Positions 51,242-60,961 of a DNA stretch of 64,000 nt are shown in pieces. Below the pieces are notes generated by a model. It ran no database searches. It was not told where the DNA came from and worked only from the letters and a program-made list of their open reading frames with translations. How positions within the stretch are numbered: position 1 is the first letter of the stretch; each line of letters begins with the position of its first letter. Source of the stretch: an uncultured Bacteroidota bacterium (GTDB taxonomy: Bacteria > Bacteroidota > Bacteroidia > UKL13-3); the NCBI GenBank assembly GCA_903850915.1, contig CAINMV010000014.1:62001-126000 (forward strand). Reading direction: 5' to 3'. Made by a program: the position numbers and the translations under genes.

Positions 51242-51436
51242 CGCAAATAAAGCAAATTATCACCGAGTAAAAAAGTCAAAGAAAATGATTTATATCATAA
51301 AAAGTGATTTTCAACAAAATTGGCACAGGCGCGGTACTCCAGCCAAAAAAGTAAAAGAATCAAAAATTTAATAATAAATTCAGTTTTTGCATTCCTATTT
51401 ATATATTTTCGAGCAGAATAATGAATCTATTGTCGC

Positions 51437-52384
51437 ATGAATTTTATTTTACCTTTTCGAGTTCCGCCGGCAAAAAATGCGATAGGATATCAGCATAATT
51501 TACTTTGTATAGGTAGCTGTTTTGCCTCCGAAATAGGCGAGTTAATAAAAGAACATCAATTTAATGTAGCATTAAATCCACATGGGATTCTTTTTCATTC
51601 ACAGAGCATTGCCATTGCCTTAAACGATTATATAACCAACAGGAGTTACACTAACAAGGATCTTGTAATGGATCAAAATAGGTGGCACTCACTTCACCAT
51701 CATGGTAGTTTTTCTCATGCTAATAAGGAAGTTTGCCTGGATCAAATTAATACAAACATAAATAAAGCTCATCTTTCAACGAAAAATGCAGATTGGCTTT
51801 GCATTACTTTGGGTAGCAGTTGGGTTTACGAGTTTATTCCAACAGGTGAAATAGTTGCCAACTGCCATAAAATCCCTTCTGCAAACTTTAAAAAGAAACT
51901 ACTTGAGGCCTCCGATCAAGTGAAATTGCTTCAAGCGCAAATCGATTTACTAAGGGTATTTAATCCCAAAATAAATATTATATTAACGGTGAGTCCAGTG
52001 AAATATATTCGAGATGGTATTATTGAGAATAACATTAGTAAATCACACTTGCTTATTGCAGCCAATGAGATAAGTCAAAACAATAAAAACTGCCATTATT
52101 TTCCAGCATTCGAACTGGTGAATGATGTTCTTCGGGACTATCGCTTCTACAAAGAGGATTTGGTGCATCCAAACTATCAAGCGATGAAGTTCGTTTGGGA
52201 GCAATTCATCAAAACTTATTTGGAGCCTCAACAAAGTTCTCTTTTTGAGGAGGTTTCGGCATGGGTTAAGTTTAATGAGCATACCCCCAAAGAGGCTCAT
52301 GCCCTGGAATTACACCTGGAAATCGCAATGTCAAGGTACAATTCGGTAGTTCAAAAAATAAACTCACTGCAACCCAAGTATTAG
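51437..52384 (+). CDS. GSCFA domain protein
   Basis: NLLCIGSCFASEIGELIKEHQFNVALNPHGILFHSQSIAIAL (G-S-C-F-A). Confidence 0.92.
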   Translation: MNFILPFRVPPAKNAIGYQHNLLCIGSCFASEIGELIKEHQFNVALNPHGILFHSQSIAIALNDYITNRSYTNKDLVMDQNRWHSLHHHGSFSHANKEVCLDQINTNINKAHLSTKNADWLCITLGSSWVYEFIPTGEIVANCHKIPSANFKKKLLEASDQVKLLQAQIDLLRVFNPKINIILTVSPVKYIRDGIIENNISKSHLLIAANEISQNNKNCHYFPAFELVNDVLRDYRFYKEDLVHPNYQAMKFVWEQFIKTYLEPQQSSLFEEVSAWVKFNEHTPKEAHALELHLEIAMSRYNSVVQKINSLQPKY

Positions 52385-52480
52385 AAAGGATAAACATGAA
52401 TGATATGGGTTTGGCAGCGCTTTATTCCTGAATTCGCAATTTCTTTGGAAGGTTTTCTTTCGGGTCATTGTTTAATTTAT

Positions 52481-52488
52481 TACCTTTG
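52481..52488 (+). promoter_or_regulatory. -7 box (TACCTTTG) of prfA
   Basis: TACCTTTG about 136 nt upstream of the prfA ATG. Confidence 0.5.
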
Positions 52489-52505
52489 CATTATGATTCG
52501 TTTTT

Positions 52506-52558
52506 CTTAGCTACATTGTATTACGCTTGCTTTCGGCCTGAAAGATAAGCACGCTAAG
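52506..52558 (+). other. Structured leader of prfA (nested stem-loop)
   Basis: Outer stem CTTAGC (52506-52511) / GCTAAG (52553-52558); inner stem GCTT-g-CTTTC (52525-52534) / GAAAG-at-AAGC (52540-52550), loop GGCCT. Confidence 0.45.
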
Positions 52559-52623
52559 TTATTCCCCATTTTTTATTAAAAATTATAGGTTTACAAAAAA
52601 GTAAATCAAAATATCAAACCATT

Positions 52624-53697
52624 ATGTTAGACAAATTAGAGGCGATTAGAGAACGTCGTGAAGAGGTAGAGAACTTAATTTCACTTCCAGACGCGATGAG
52701 CGATATGAAACGTTTTGCCCAGCTAAACAAAGAATATAAAGATCTTGCTCCCATTATCGATGCCTATCAAGTTTACAAAACTTTAATGGGTAACATCTCA
52801 AATTGCAAAGAGATATTAGCATCTGAGAAGGACTCTGAATTGCGTGAGATGGCAAAACTTGAATTGGATGAATTGCTAATTCAGCAAGTTCCTATGGAAG
52901 AGGAGATTCGCAACCTGCTTATTCCTGCCGATCCTCAAGATGCTAAGAATGCGGTATTGGAAATTCGCAGTGGTACAGGAGGCGACGAAGCTAGTATTTT
53001 TGCTGGCGATTTATTCCGCATGTACACGCGTTACGCACAAGGTAAAGGTTGGAAACTGGAAATCATCGAGGAAAATCCAGGTACCGTTGGCGGATATAAT
53101 AAAATTGTGTTAAATGTTATGGGCGAAGATGTATATGGGCAAATGAAATATGAAAGTGGTGTGCATCGCGTGCAACGTGTGCCTGATACGGAAACTATGG
53201 GTAGAGTTCACACCTCTGCAGCTACAGTGGTGGTGCTGCCTGAAGCAGATGAATTTGATGTGGAATTGAAAACTGAGGATATTCGACTTGACTTATTTTG
53301 TGCCTCTGGCCCTGGCGGACAATCGGTGAATACCACCTATTCTGCTGTTCGCTTATTGCATATTCCAACAGGGATTATTGTTCAATGCCAAGATCAAAAA
53401 TCGCAACAGAAGAACAAAGATGCCGCTATGAAGGTGCTACGCACCCGACTGTATGAGTTTGAATATAATAAGTATATGGAGGAAATGAGTAAAACACGCA
53501 AGACTATGGTCTCTACTGGCGATAGAAGTGCCAAGGTTCGAACCTATAACTTCCCTCAAAGTAGAATGACAGAGCATCGTATTGGCTTTACAACACACAA
53601 CCTTGATTCGATTATGAATGGCGATATTCAGAATATTATTGATCAATTGCAATTGGCCGAGAATGCTGAAAAATTAAAAGCAGGTTCTTCTGAATAA
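52624..53697 (+). CDS. prfA: Peptide chain release factor 1
   Basis: EIRSGTGGDEASIFAGDLFRMYTRYA...VHRVQRVPDTETMGRVHTSAATVVVLPEA...FCASGPGGQSVNTTYSAVRLLHIPTG (GGQ). Confidence 0.97.
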   Translation: MLDKLEAIRERREEVENLISLPDAMSDMKRFAQLNKEYKDLAPIIDAYQVYKTLMGNISNCKEILASEKDSELREMAKLELDELLIQQVPMEEEIRNLLIPADPQDAKNAVLEIRSGTGGDEASIFAGDLFRMYTRYAQGKGWKLEIIEENPGTVGGYNKIVLNVMGEDVYGQMKYESGVHRVQRVPDTETMGRVHTSAATVVVLPEADEFDVELKTEDIRLDLFCASGPGGQSVNTTYSAVRLLHIPTGIIVQCQDQKSQQKNKDAAMKVLRTRLYEFEYNKYMEEMSKTRKTMVSTGDRSAKVRTYNFPQSRMTEHRIGFTTHNLDSIMNGDIQNIIDQLQLAENAEKLKAGSSE

Positions 53698-53746
53698 ATT
53701 TGTTTTTATTGGTGTTTTTTTATTTAATTGAATTTTGAAAACTAGG

Positions 53747-53754
53747 TAGCTTTG
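53747..53754 (+). promoter_or_regulatory. -7 box (TAGCTTTG) of rodA
   Basis: TAGCTTTG about 54 nt upstream of the TTG start. Confidence 0.4.
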
Positions 53755-53807
53755 CAATGTTGTTTTTAAATTAAGATAATCGCCTTTATACCATACCAAC
53801 ACTCCCC

Positions 53808-55079
53808 TTGAATACAAAATACACCAACGCTTACGGACGTAATATTGATTGGTTCACTATATTACTTTATGCGGTAATGGTGATTTTTGGTTGGATGGCC
53901 GTGTATTCTTCTATGTTTAATTTAACCGGCACAAATGTCGTCTTCGACCTCTCCAAAAATTATGGAAAGCAAATTATGTTTCTTGGTTTTGCTACTGTGA
54001 TTGCTCTGGTTATCATGACGATGGAATATCGTTTTTTCTTTGGTTTCTCTTATCTTATATACGGAGTAGTGATATCCTTGTTGGTGGGTGTTTTAATTCT
54101 TGGCGACCATACTAAAGGCGCGCAAGCGTGGTTTCGGTTGGGCGATTTTAAGGTCCAACCTAGTGAGTTTGCCAAGTTTGCAACTGCAATGGCGTTGGCT
54201 AAATTAATGAGTCCGTTTAACTTTAAACTTACCGATAGAAATAATTTAATGCGGGCTGTTGGAATTATTGCTTTGCCAGCAATACTAGTTCTAGTCCAAA
54301 ATGATACAGGTACTTTTCTGGTTTTTGTTTCTTTCTCTTTGGTTTTCTATCGTGAAGGGTTGAGTGGGGTTTTCTTAGCTATTGGAGCTATGGTAATGGT
54401 ACTTTGTATTGCAGCACTGCTGGTGAAAACCATGTTGCTTTATATAATTATTACATCGCTTACGTTGTTGGTTCTATTGTTGTTTCGTCGGTACAAAAAA
54501 CTACTCGGAATTGTAGTCCTCTGTTGGATGGCGGCCATGACTGTGGTAACTGGTACTAGTTATGCTGTCAAACATTTACAGCCACACCAGCAGAAACGAA
54601 TAATGAGTTTATTCGGATTAGAAGTTGACAAGAGTGGGGTGGATTACCAGAAAGACAACTCTATCATGACAATATCTTCTGGTGGTTTATATGGCAAGGG
54701 TTACCTTGAAGGATCGTTAACCAAGGGAAAGTATGTCCCTGAGCAAAGCACTGATTTTATCTTTTGCACCATCGCAGAGGAATTCGGATGGTTTGGTTCC
54801 GCATTTTTAATTTTACTCTTCATCGCCTTAATAATGCGGATTATTTATTTGTCGGAGCGACAGCGATCGAGGTATAATCGTGTCTATGGTTACTGTGTAG
54901 CATGTATTATTTTCTTTCACTTTTTAATTAATCTAGGAATGGCCATGGGTTTGCTACCCATAATTGGAATTCCTCTACCATTTATAAGCTATGGCGGTTC
55001 GTCAACAATTAGCTTCACAATACTACTCTTTGTTTTTATAAAAATCGATTCGCATCGGATGCAAGATTTAAGCCGTTAG
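53808..55079 (+). CDS. rodA: Rod shape-determining protein RodA (SEDS family)
   Basis: GAQAWFRLGDFKVQPSEFAKFATAMALAKL...QNDTGTFLVF...EQSTDFIFCTIAEEFGWFGS...GMAMGLLPIIGIPLPFISYGGSSTI. Confidence 0.95.
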   Translation: MNTKYTNAYGRNIDWFTILLYAVMVIFGWMAVYSSMFNLTGTNVVFDLSKNYGKQIMFLGFATVIALVIMTMEYRFFFGFSYLIYGVVISLLVGVLILGDHTKGAQAWFRLGDFKVQPSEFAKFATAMALAKLMSPFNFKLTDRNNLMRAVGIIALPAILVLVQNDTGTFLVFVSFSLVFYREGLSGVFLAIGAMVMVLCIAALLVKTMLLYIIITSLTLLVLLLFRRYKKLLGIVVLCWMAAMTVVTGTSYAVKHLQPHQQKRIMSLFGLEVDKSGVDYQKDNSIMTISSGGLYGKGYLEGSLTKGKYVPEQSTDFIFCTIAEEFGWFGSAFLILLFIALIMRIIYLSERQRSRYNRVYGYCVACIIFFHFLINLGMAMGLLPIIGIPLPFISYGGSSTISFTILLFVFIKIDSHRMQDLSR

Positions 55080-55135
55080 TTTTTCTTAATAATGCAACTC
55101 CAACTTCTCAAAATTAATTACGTATATTATAAGAA

Positions 55136-55768
55136 ATGTCACCCTTTTCAATTGAAAACATCGCATTCGAATGGTTAGGTTACGCTATGAGTTGGGTGGA
55201 GTTATGGGCTACTCTATTTAGTGTTTGCTGTGTTTGGCTCGCAATTAAAAGGGACATTTTAAATTGGCCTGTGGCTATTGTGGCAAATGTTTTAACATTC
55301 TTTTTGTTCTATCAAAACAGTCTATATGCCGATAGCATTTTACAAATATTTTTCTTTTGCACCAGCTGCTATGGATGGTGGTTTTGGAGCAAAAAAACAC
55401 CAATGGAAACACCTCCACCAATTACAAAAATGACAATAAACCAAAGAATAAAGTGGTCCATAGGTATTGTGCTATTTTCGTTAATTGCTTCTTATATTAT
55501 AATCCATCTTAATGGTTGGTGGCCCTTACTTTTTCCACAACCTGCGGCTTTTCCAGTCGCCGATTCATTTATTATGGTGGCAAGTGTCGCAGGGCAATTG
55601 CTATTGGCAAAAAAGAAATTAGAAAATTGGTATTGCTGGATAGGCGTAAATATCCTGGCCGTTATAGTTTATTTTATGAAAGACATCAAGCTTTTCTCCC
55701 TGCTATATTTACTTTTGCTAGCAATGGCCTTATCTGGCTTGCGTGCATGGAGAAAAAAGGATGCTTGA
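55136..55768 (+). CDS. pnuC: Nicotinamide riboside transporter PnuC
   Basis: WVELWATLFSVCCVWLAIKRDILNWPVAIVANVLTFFLFYQNSLYADSILQIFFFCTSCYGWWFW. Confidence 0.93.
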   Translation: MSPFSIENIAFEWLGYAMSWVELWATLFSVCCVWLAIKRDILNWPVAIVANVLTFFLFYQNSLYADSILQIFFFCTSCYGWWFWSKKTPMETPPPITKMTINQRIKWSIGIVLFSLIASYIIIHLNGWWPLLFPQPAAFPVADSFIMVASVAGQLLLAKKKLENWYCWIGVNILAVIVYFMKDIKLFSLLYLLLLAMALSGLRAWRKKDA

Positions 55769-55826
55769 TTTTAGAAGGTGAAAAGACTAACCATAATCCT
55801 ATGAAACATTTAATAACATATTGGAA

Positions 55827-56816
55827 TTAGTGTATCATCTCCCATAACTTGTCTTTTAGTTGCAATAGGCCTTTGCCTGTGGCACTTGAAATAAAGATAT
55901 GAGGTACCCCTTTCGGGATTTCTTTTGCAATCATCTTTTGAAGTTCGGCATCGATAATGTCACTTTTTGTAATCGCAAGTAAACGCTTCTTATCCATAAG
56001 CTCTCGATTATAAAGTTCTAGCTCGCGCAATAATATTTGATATTCTTCGCCAATATTTTTTGAGTCGCATGGAATCAAAAATAGGAGGGTAGCATTACGT
56101 TCAATGTGACGCAGAAAACGTGTTCCTAAGCCTTTCCCAGCATGCGCTCCTTCAATAATTCCAGGTATATCAGCCATGACAAAGGTTTTAAAATCACGAT
56201 ACTTCACAATACCAAGATTAGGCACTAAAGTGGTAAATGGATAGTCTGCAATTTCTGGTTTGGCCGCCGAAACCACGCTAAGCAAAGTTGATTTGCCAGC
56301 ATTGGGAAACCCTACCAATCCAACGTCAGCCAAAAGCTTAAGTTCGATTATGTTCCATTCTTCAACACCAGGCTCTCCTGGTTGCGCAAAACGTGGAGTT
56401 TGTTGTGTGGCTGATTTAAAATTGTTGTTTCCTAACCCCCCTCGTCCGCCTTTGGCTAAAATCTTTTCTTCTCCATCTTGAGTTATTTCAAAAAGTATTT
56501 CCCCTGTCTCAGGCACTTTTGCCACAGTACCTAAAGGCACTTCTAATATGTCATCTTTACCATCTGCGCCACTGCGATTGCCAGGCTGTCCATTGGCGCC
56601 ATCCTGCCCTAAAACATGCTTGCGATATTTTAAATGCAATAAAGTAGATAGTTGTGCATTGCCTTTTAAAATAATATGACCTCCGCGTCCTCCATCACCT
56701 CCATCAGGGCCGCCATAGGCGGTATGTTTGTCGCGATGAAAATGCATTGCCCCGGCTCCGCCTTTACCACTTCGGCAGCATATCTTTACGTAATCTACAA
56801 AATTTGAATCAGCCAC
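55827..56816 (-). CDS. obgE: GTPase ObgE/CgtA
   Basis: [47 protein letters not shown]...[40 protein letters not shown]. Confidence 0.97.
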   Translation of the reverse strand: MADSNFVDYVKICCRSGKGGAGAMHFHRDKHTAYGGPDGGDGGRGGHIILKGNAQLSTLLHLKYRKHVLGQDGANGQPGNRSGADGKDDILEVPLGTVAKVPETGEILFEITQDGEEKILAKGGRGGLGNNNFKSATQQTPRFAQPGEPGVEEWNIIELKLLADVGLVGFPNAGKSTLLSVVSAAKPEIADYPFTTLVPNLGIVKYRDFKTFVMADIPGIIEGAHAGKGLGTRFLRHIERNATLLFLIPCDSKNIGEEYQILLRELELYNRELMDKKRLLAITKSDIIDAELQKMIAKEIPKGVPHIFISSATGKGLLQLKDKLWEMIH

Positions 56817-56929
56817 GGTAATTTTTAGGGTTAAGAAATGCGTTTATTATAGGTCGGGGTCTCAAAAAAAATTTAGTTAAACCTATATCCGGAATTAGAA
56901 TCTATGTTCAAAGATAAACTATATCTGCT

Positions 56930-57637
56930 TTAAGCTAGATTATGATATACATGTTGCATATCATCGTCTGCTTCAATTTTTTCTACAAGTTCGAGCACTT
57001 CGTTGGCTTGCTCTTCGGTTAAATCAACTGTAGAGCTTGGGATGCGTTGTTTCTCGGCACTAACAATAGTGAAGTTTTTGTCTTCAATGAACTTCTGCAT
57101 AGTTCCATAATCGCTGAAGCTTGTATATAACAATATCTCTTCCCCATCTACCATAAGTTCTTCTAAACCAGCATCAATGCCTTCCAATTCAAGCTCGTCG
57201 GTATCAATTCCAGTGCCTTTAATGCGAAATACACCTTTGTGGTCAAACAAATAATCGTTGGCGCCCATTTTACTCAACTCACCTCCGCCACGATTAAAAA
57301 ACGTACGTAAATTACTAACCGTGCGTGTGGTGTTGTTTGTAGCACATTCTATTATCAATGAAATTCCATGAGGTGCCTTGCCATGATACGTTACTTCTTC
57401 TAAGTCTGATTCATCCTTGCTTGATGCTCTTTTTATAGCCGCCTCAACACGGTCTTTAGGCATGTTAATGGCCTTTGCGGCTTGCATTGCTATGCGTAAG
57501 CGTGGATTGTTTTCGGGTAAAGGGCCGTTTTGTTTTACAGCCATCGAAATCTCTTTACCGATGCGGGTAAAGCCTTTGCTCATTTTGTCGAAACGGGCAA
57601 ACATTACATGTTTACGTTTTTCAAATACGCGTCCCAT
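56930..57637 (-). CDS. yebC: YebC/PmpR family regulator
   Basis: MGRVFEKRKHVMFARFDKMSKGFTRIGKEISMAVKQNGPLPENNPRLRIAMQAAKAINMPKDRVEAAIKRA. Start shortened from 57667; CAAAAATA (-7 on minus) lies at 57665-57672. Confidence 0.94.
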   Translation of the reverse strand: MGRVFEKRKHVMFARFDKMSKGFTRIGKEISMAVKQNGPLPENNPRLRIAMQAAKAINMPKDRVEAAIKRASSKDESDLEEVTYHGKAPHGISLIIECATNNTTRTVSNLRTFFNRGGGELSKMGANDYLFDHKGVFRIKGTGIDTDELELEGIDAGLEELMVDGEEILLYTSFSDYGTMQKFIEDKNFTIVSAEKQRIPSSTVDLTEEQANEVLELVEKIEADDDMQHVYHNLA

Positions 57638-57782
57638 AAATAGTTTTGATATACAATTAAAGTGCAAAAATACAAATTAAGAATTTAGTGGGAAATGTTT
57701 ATACGCTTCTTCGCGGTTTCTAAATCATTTTACTAGGTTTACTAGTCCAAAAATAGTATGTGGCTGAATTGCGGCTTCCATT

Positions 57783-57790
57783 TATATTTG
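57783..57790 (+). promoter_or_regulatory. -7 box (TATATTTG) of rfbA
   Basis: TATATTTG 19 nt upstream of ATG 57809. Confidence 0.5.
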
Positions 57791-57808
57791 CATTTTAAAG
57801 TCTTTACC

Positions 57809-58669
57809 ATGAAAGGAATAATATTAGCTGGAGGAAGTGGCACCCGTTTGCATCCACTCACACTTGCCATGAGCAAGCAAATGATGCCTGTATACGATAA
57901 ACCCATGATTTATTATCCGCTATCAGTATTGATGATGGCAGGTATTAAAGAGGTGCTTATCATCTCCACACCACACGATCTTCCTCAATTTAAAAAGCTG
58001 TTGGGTGATGGCGCCTCTCTTGGTTGTAATTTTGAATATGCAGAACAACCTAACCCGAATGGGTTGGCACAAGCCTTTGTAATCGGGGAGTCTTTTATTG
58101 GTGACGACAAAGTATGTTTGATTCTTGGCGATAACATTTTCTTTGGTTCTAACCTTCAAGACCTTTTAGAGCAGAGTAGCAATCCTGATGGTGGAGTGGT
58201 TTTTGCCTATCACGTAAGCGATCCAGAACGTTATGGGGTTGTAGAGTTTGATGAAAATAATAAGGCCTTGAGCATTGAGGAAAAACCACAATTCCCTAAA
58301 AGTAATTATGCGGTGCCAGGTTTGTATTTTTATGATAATGAGGTGGTAGATATTGCCAAGAATTTGAAGCCAAGCCCTAGGGGTGAATTCGAAATCACAG
58401 ATGTAAACAAAAAATATCTTGAAATGGGCAAGTTAAAAGTGGGTATTCTCTCTCGTGGCACAGCATGGCTCGACACAGGCACTTTTGCTTCATTAATGCA
58501 GGCAGGACAATTTGTACAGGTAATCGAAGAACGTCAGGGGCTAAAAATTGGATGTATTGAAGAAATTGCTTTTCGTAAGGGGTTTATTTGTAAGGAACAG
58601 CTTATGGATATTGCTAAACCACTCACAAAAAGTGGATATGGAACATATCTTTTGAGTTTACTTAAGTAA
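57809..58669 (+). CDS. rfbA: Glucose-1-phosphate thymidylyltransferase
   Basis: [53 protein letters not shown]...[28 protein letters not shown]. Confidence 0.96.
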   Translation: MKGIILAGGSGTRLHPLTLAMSKQMMPVYDKPMIYYPLSVLMMAGIKEVLIISTPHDLPQFKKLLGDGASLGCNFEYAEQPNPNGLAQAFVIGESFIGDDKVCLILGDNIFFGSNLQDLLEQSSNPDGGVVFAYHVSDPERYGVVEFDENNKALSIEEKPQFPKSNYAVPGLYFYDNEVVDIAKNLKPSPRGEFEITDVNKKYLEMGKLKVGILSRGTAWLDTGTFASLMQAGQFVQVIEERQGLKIGCIEEIAFRKGFICKEQLMDIAKPLTKSGYGTYLLSLLK

Positions 58670-58716
58670 ATCAAAAACTTTTTTATTTGCTATAACAAAA
58701 ATCGTAATTCATAACA

Positions 58717-59262
58717 ATGGTTTCTAGCTTCACAATTCGATATGCAAAGCTTGCTGATGCAGAATCCGTTTTAGGCATTTATGCTCCATTTATAATTAAT
58801 ACATCTATTACCTTTGAATATACGGTTCCTACCTTGGAGGAATACAGGACTCGGATGCAGAAAATTATGGAGGTTTACCCTTTCTTAGTTGCGGAAAGAG
58901 GCGATGAAATTATTGGATTTGCCTATGCAACTAAATTTAGAGAAAGGGCGGCATATCAATGGGATATCGAAACTTCGGTTTATATTTCCGAAGGATTTCA
59001 ATCTCAAGGTGTTGCGAGGCAACTGTATAGTAAATTACTTCTCGATTGTGAATCTCAGGGTTTTTATAATGCCTATGCAGTCATTACGCTTCCGAATGAT
59101 AAAAGCATTGCATTTCATTTAAAAGCGGGATTTAGCAAGGTTGGCGTTTTCTCAAAATCGGGATATAAAAAAGAACAATGGCACGATGTGATGTTTTTAG
59201 AAAAGCAATTGATGGTTGCCAAAGGAATTCCTAATGCTGTAAAGGGCCCTTCAAAAGCCTAA
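58717..59262 (+). CDS. GNAT N-acetyltransferase, phosphinothricin acetyltransferase-like
   Basis: IRYAKLADAESVLGIYAPFIINTSITFEYTVPTLEEYRTRMQKI...YISEGFQSQGVARQLYSKLL...LPNDKSIAFHLKAGFSKVG. Confidence 0.92.
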   Translation: MVSSFTIRYAKLADAESVLGIYAPFIINTSITFEYTVPTLEEYRTRMQKIMEVYPFLVAERGDEIIGFAYATKFRERAAYQWDIETSVYISEGFQSQGVARQLYSKLLLDCESQGFYNAYAVITLPNDKSIAFHLKAGFSKVGVFSKSGYKKEQWHDVMFLEKQLMVAKGIPNAVKGPSKA

Positions 59263-59311
59263 TTTCAATTTTAGTAATTAACGATGGTGTTGTTAAAAAT
59301 TCGCGGATAAC

Positions 59312-59340
59312 AAAAAACCACGACGTTTCAGGTCGTGGTT
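59312..59340 (-). terminator. Terminator downstream of ftsZ
   Basis: AACCACGAC-GTTTCAG-GTCGTGGTT with A-run on + (T-run on -). Confidence 0.8.
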
Positions 59341-59361
59341 CTCAAGTTCACATTGAAAAAA

Positions 59362-60930
59362 TTAATCTACTTCAGGATTGAAGAAAGAATTATTCGTATT
59401 AAAAAGTGATCCATTATCACCTTTGTCGGTATTTAGAGCGGTATTCGAACTAATGCGTTCTGAGGAATGAATCTCGTCGTCCAACTGTAATTTCGAACGC
59501 ATATAGGCTGGTGTGTTAATTTGATCTTCGATATCTTCTACAGGCTTTGTTACATCGTAATTAAACCCCCTAAGTTTTGATGCACGTTCTTGCGCTCTTT
59601 TTTGAAGTTCAATTTCATCAAGAGAAGGCGTAACAATCAAATTTTCTGGTTGAGTGTTCGTGGCAACTTGAAATGTTTCTGCCACTTTAGCATTTGAATT
59701 TAAGTACGTAAGATTCTTATTTTCGTCAGCAATGACTGTTGGGGTAATTGGCTGCGGATTAAAATTGGCAAACGCAAAACTTTCTTTTTCTGGTAAAACA
59801 TCTGTTTTGTCTACCCTTGTCATTGTTACATCTCCATTATTTATAGTAACGTTCGATGGAGCTTCCACAATTGCTATTGGAGTTGAAACAGCAGCATCAA
59901 CATGCGCTGATGGGATTTCAGATACTATCTTTTTTTCATCACTTCCTTTGATGTTATAGTTCACCTCAAATCCTGTAACAATAAGAGTTACGCGTAATTC
60001 GTCTTCAAGTGTCTCATCATGGCAATCTCCAATTTTTATGTTTGCATCTAATCCTACAGCATCTTCGATATACGTCATAATTTGATCGAATTCATCCATC
60101 ATAAATTCTCTTCGGCCGTAGGTGATGTTGGCCAATACATGCTCAGCACCATTTACATTGGCATCGTTTAATAATGGCGATTCCAATGCCGCATTAATAG
60201 CCTCTATGGCTCTATTTTGTCCGTTTGCTTCTCCAATTCCCATCAGTGCAGATCCACTGTCTGTCATCGCGTTGCGTACATCAGCAAAATCTACATTCAT
60301 CCTACCCGTGATAGTAATTAATTCGGAAATTCCTTTTGCTGCAGTGCATAGCACATCATCCGCTTTAGCGAAGGCCGCATTCATAGAAAGGTTTCCGAAA
60401 AGCAAAGGTAATTTGTCGTTATTTACCATAATAACACTGTCAGTGTTTTTACGTAATTCGTTAATTCCTTCTTCTGCGAGATTTCTTTTTCTGCGACCTT
60501 CACGCATAAATGGTGTAGTGATAATTCCGATTGTTAGTATACCTAAATCTTTGGCTATACGTGCAATCACTGGCGCTGCTCCTGTTCCTGTTCCACCACC
60601 CATGCCGGCTGTAATAAAAACCATCTTGGTGTTTTTGGATAGAAGTTGCTCAATTTCCTCACGCGATTCCTCGGCTGCTAAATTTCCAATATCTGGATTC
60701 GATCCAGCTCCTAATCCTTCAGTTAATGTTTTACCTAAAAACACTTTGGTCGGTATCGGACTTGAGTTTAAGGCTTGAGCGTCGGTATTGCAAATAATGA
60801 AATCTACATCTTTTATGCCCATGCGATACATGTGGTTAATTGCATTACCACCACCACCTCCAACACCAATAACTTTTATTATGTTGTTGCGCTGTTCCTT
60901 TGGAATATCAAATTTTATTATGTCTGCCAT
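59362..60930 (-). CDS. ftsZ: Cell division protein FtsZ
   Basis: IKVIGVGGGGGNAINHMYRMGIKDVDFIICNTDAQAL...ITAGMGGGTGTGAAPVIARIAKDLGILTIGIITTPF. Confidence 0.98.
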   Translation of the reverse strand: MADIIKFDIPKEQRNNIIKVIGVGGGGGNAINHMYRMGIKDVDFIICNTDAQALNSSPIPTKVFLGKTLTEGLGAGSNPDIGNLAAEESREEIEQLLSKNTKMVFITAGMGGGTGTGAAPVIARIAKDLGILTIGIITTPFMREGRRKRNLAEEGINELRKNTDSVIMVNNDKLPLLFGNLSMNAAFAKADDVLCTAAKGISELITITGRMNVDFADVRNAMTDSGSALMGIGEANGQNRAIEAINAALESPLLNDANVNGAEHVLANITYGRREFMMDEFDQIMTYIEDAVGLDANIKIGDCHDETLEDELRVTLIVTGFEVNYNIKGSDEKKIVSEIPSAHVDAAVSTPIAIVEAPSNVTINNGDVTMTRVDKTDVLPEKESFAFANFNPQPITPTVIADENKNLTYLNSNAKVAETFQVATNTQPENLIVTPSLDEIELQKRAQERASKLRGFNYDVTKPVEDIEDQINTPAYMRSKLQLDDEIHSSERISSNTALNTDKGDNGSLFNTNNSFFNPEVD

Positions 60931-60961
60931 ATTATTTTAATTTTTAACTTTGTGTTGACTT

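Noticed and set aside
55080-55135. Riboswitch (NAD or TPP type) upstream of pnuC
   Set aside because: The rodA-pnuC gap is only about 56 nt with no recognisable aptamer core.
60122-60778. 218-aa + strand ORF (longest antisense ORF)
   Set aside because: Lies entirely antisense to ftsZ, whose translation is conserved; composition is that of a shadow ORF.
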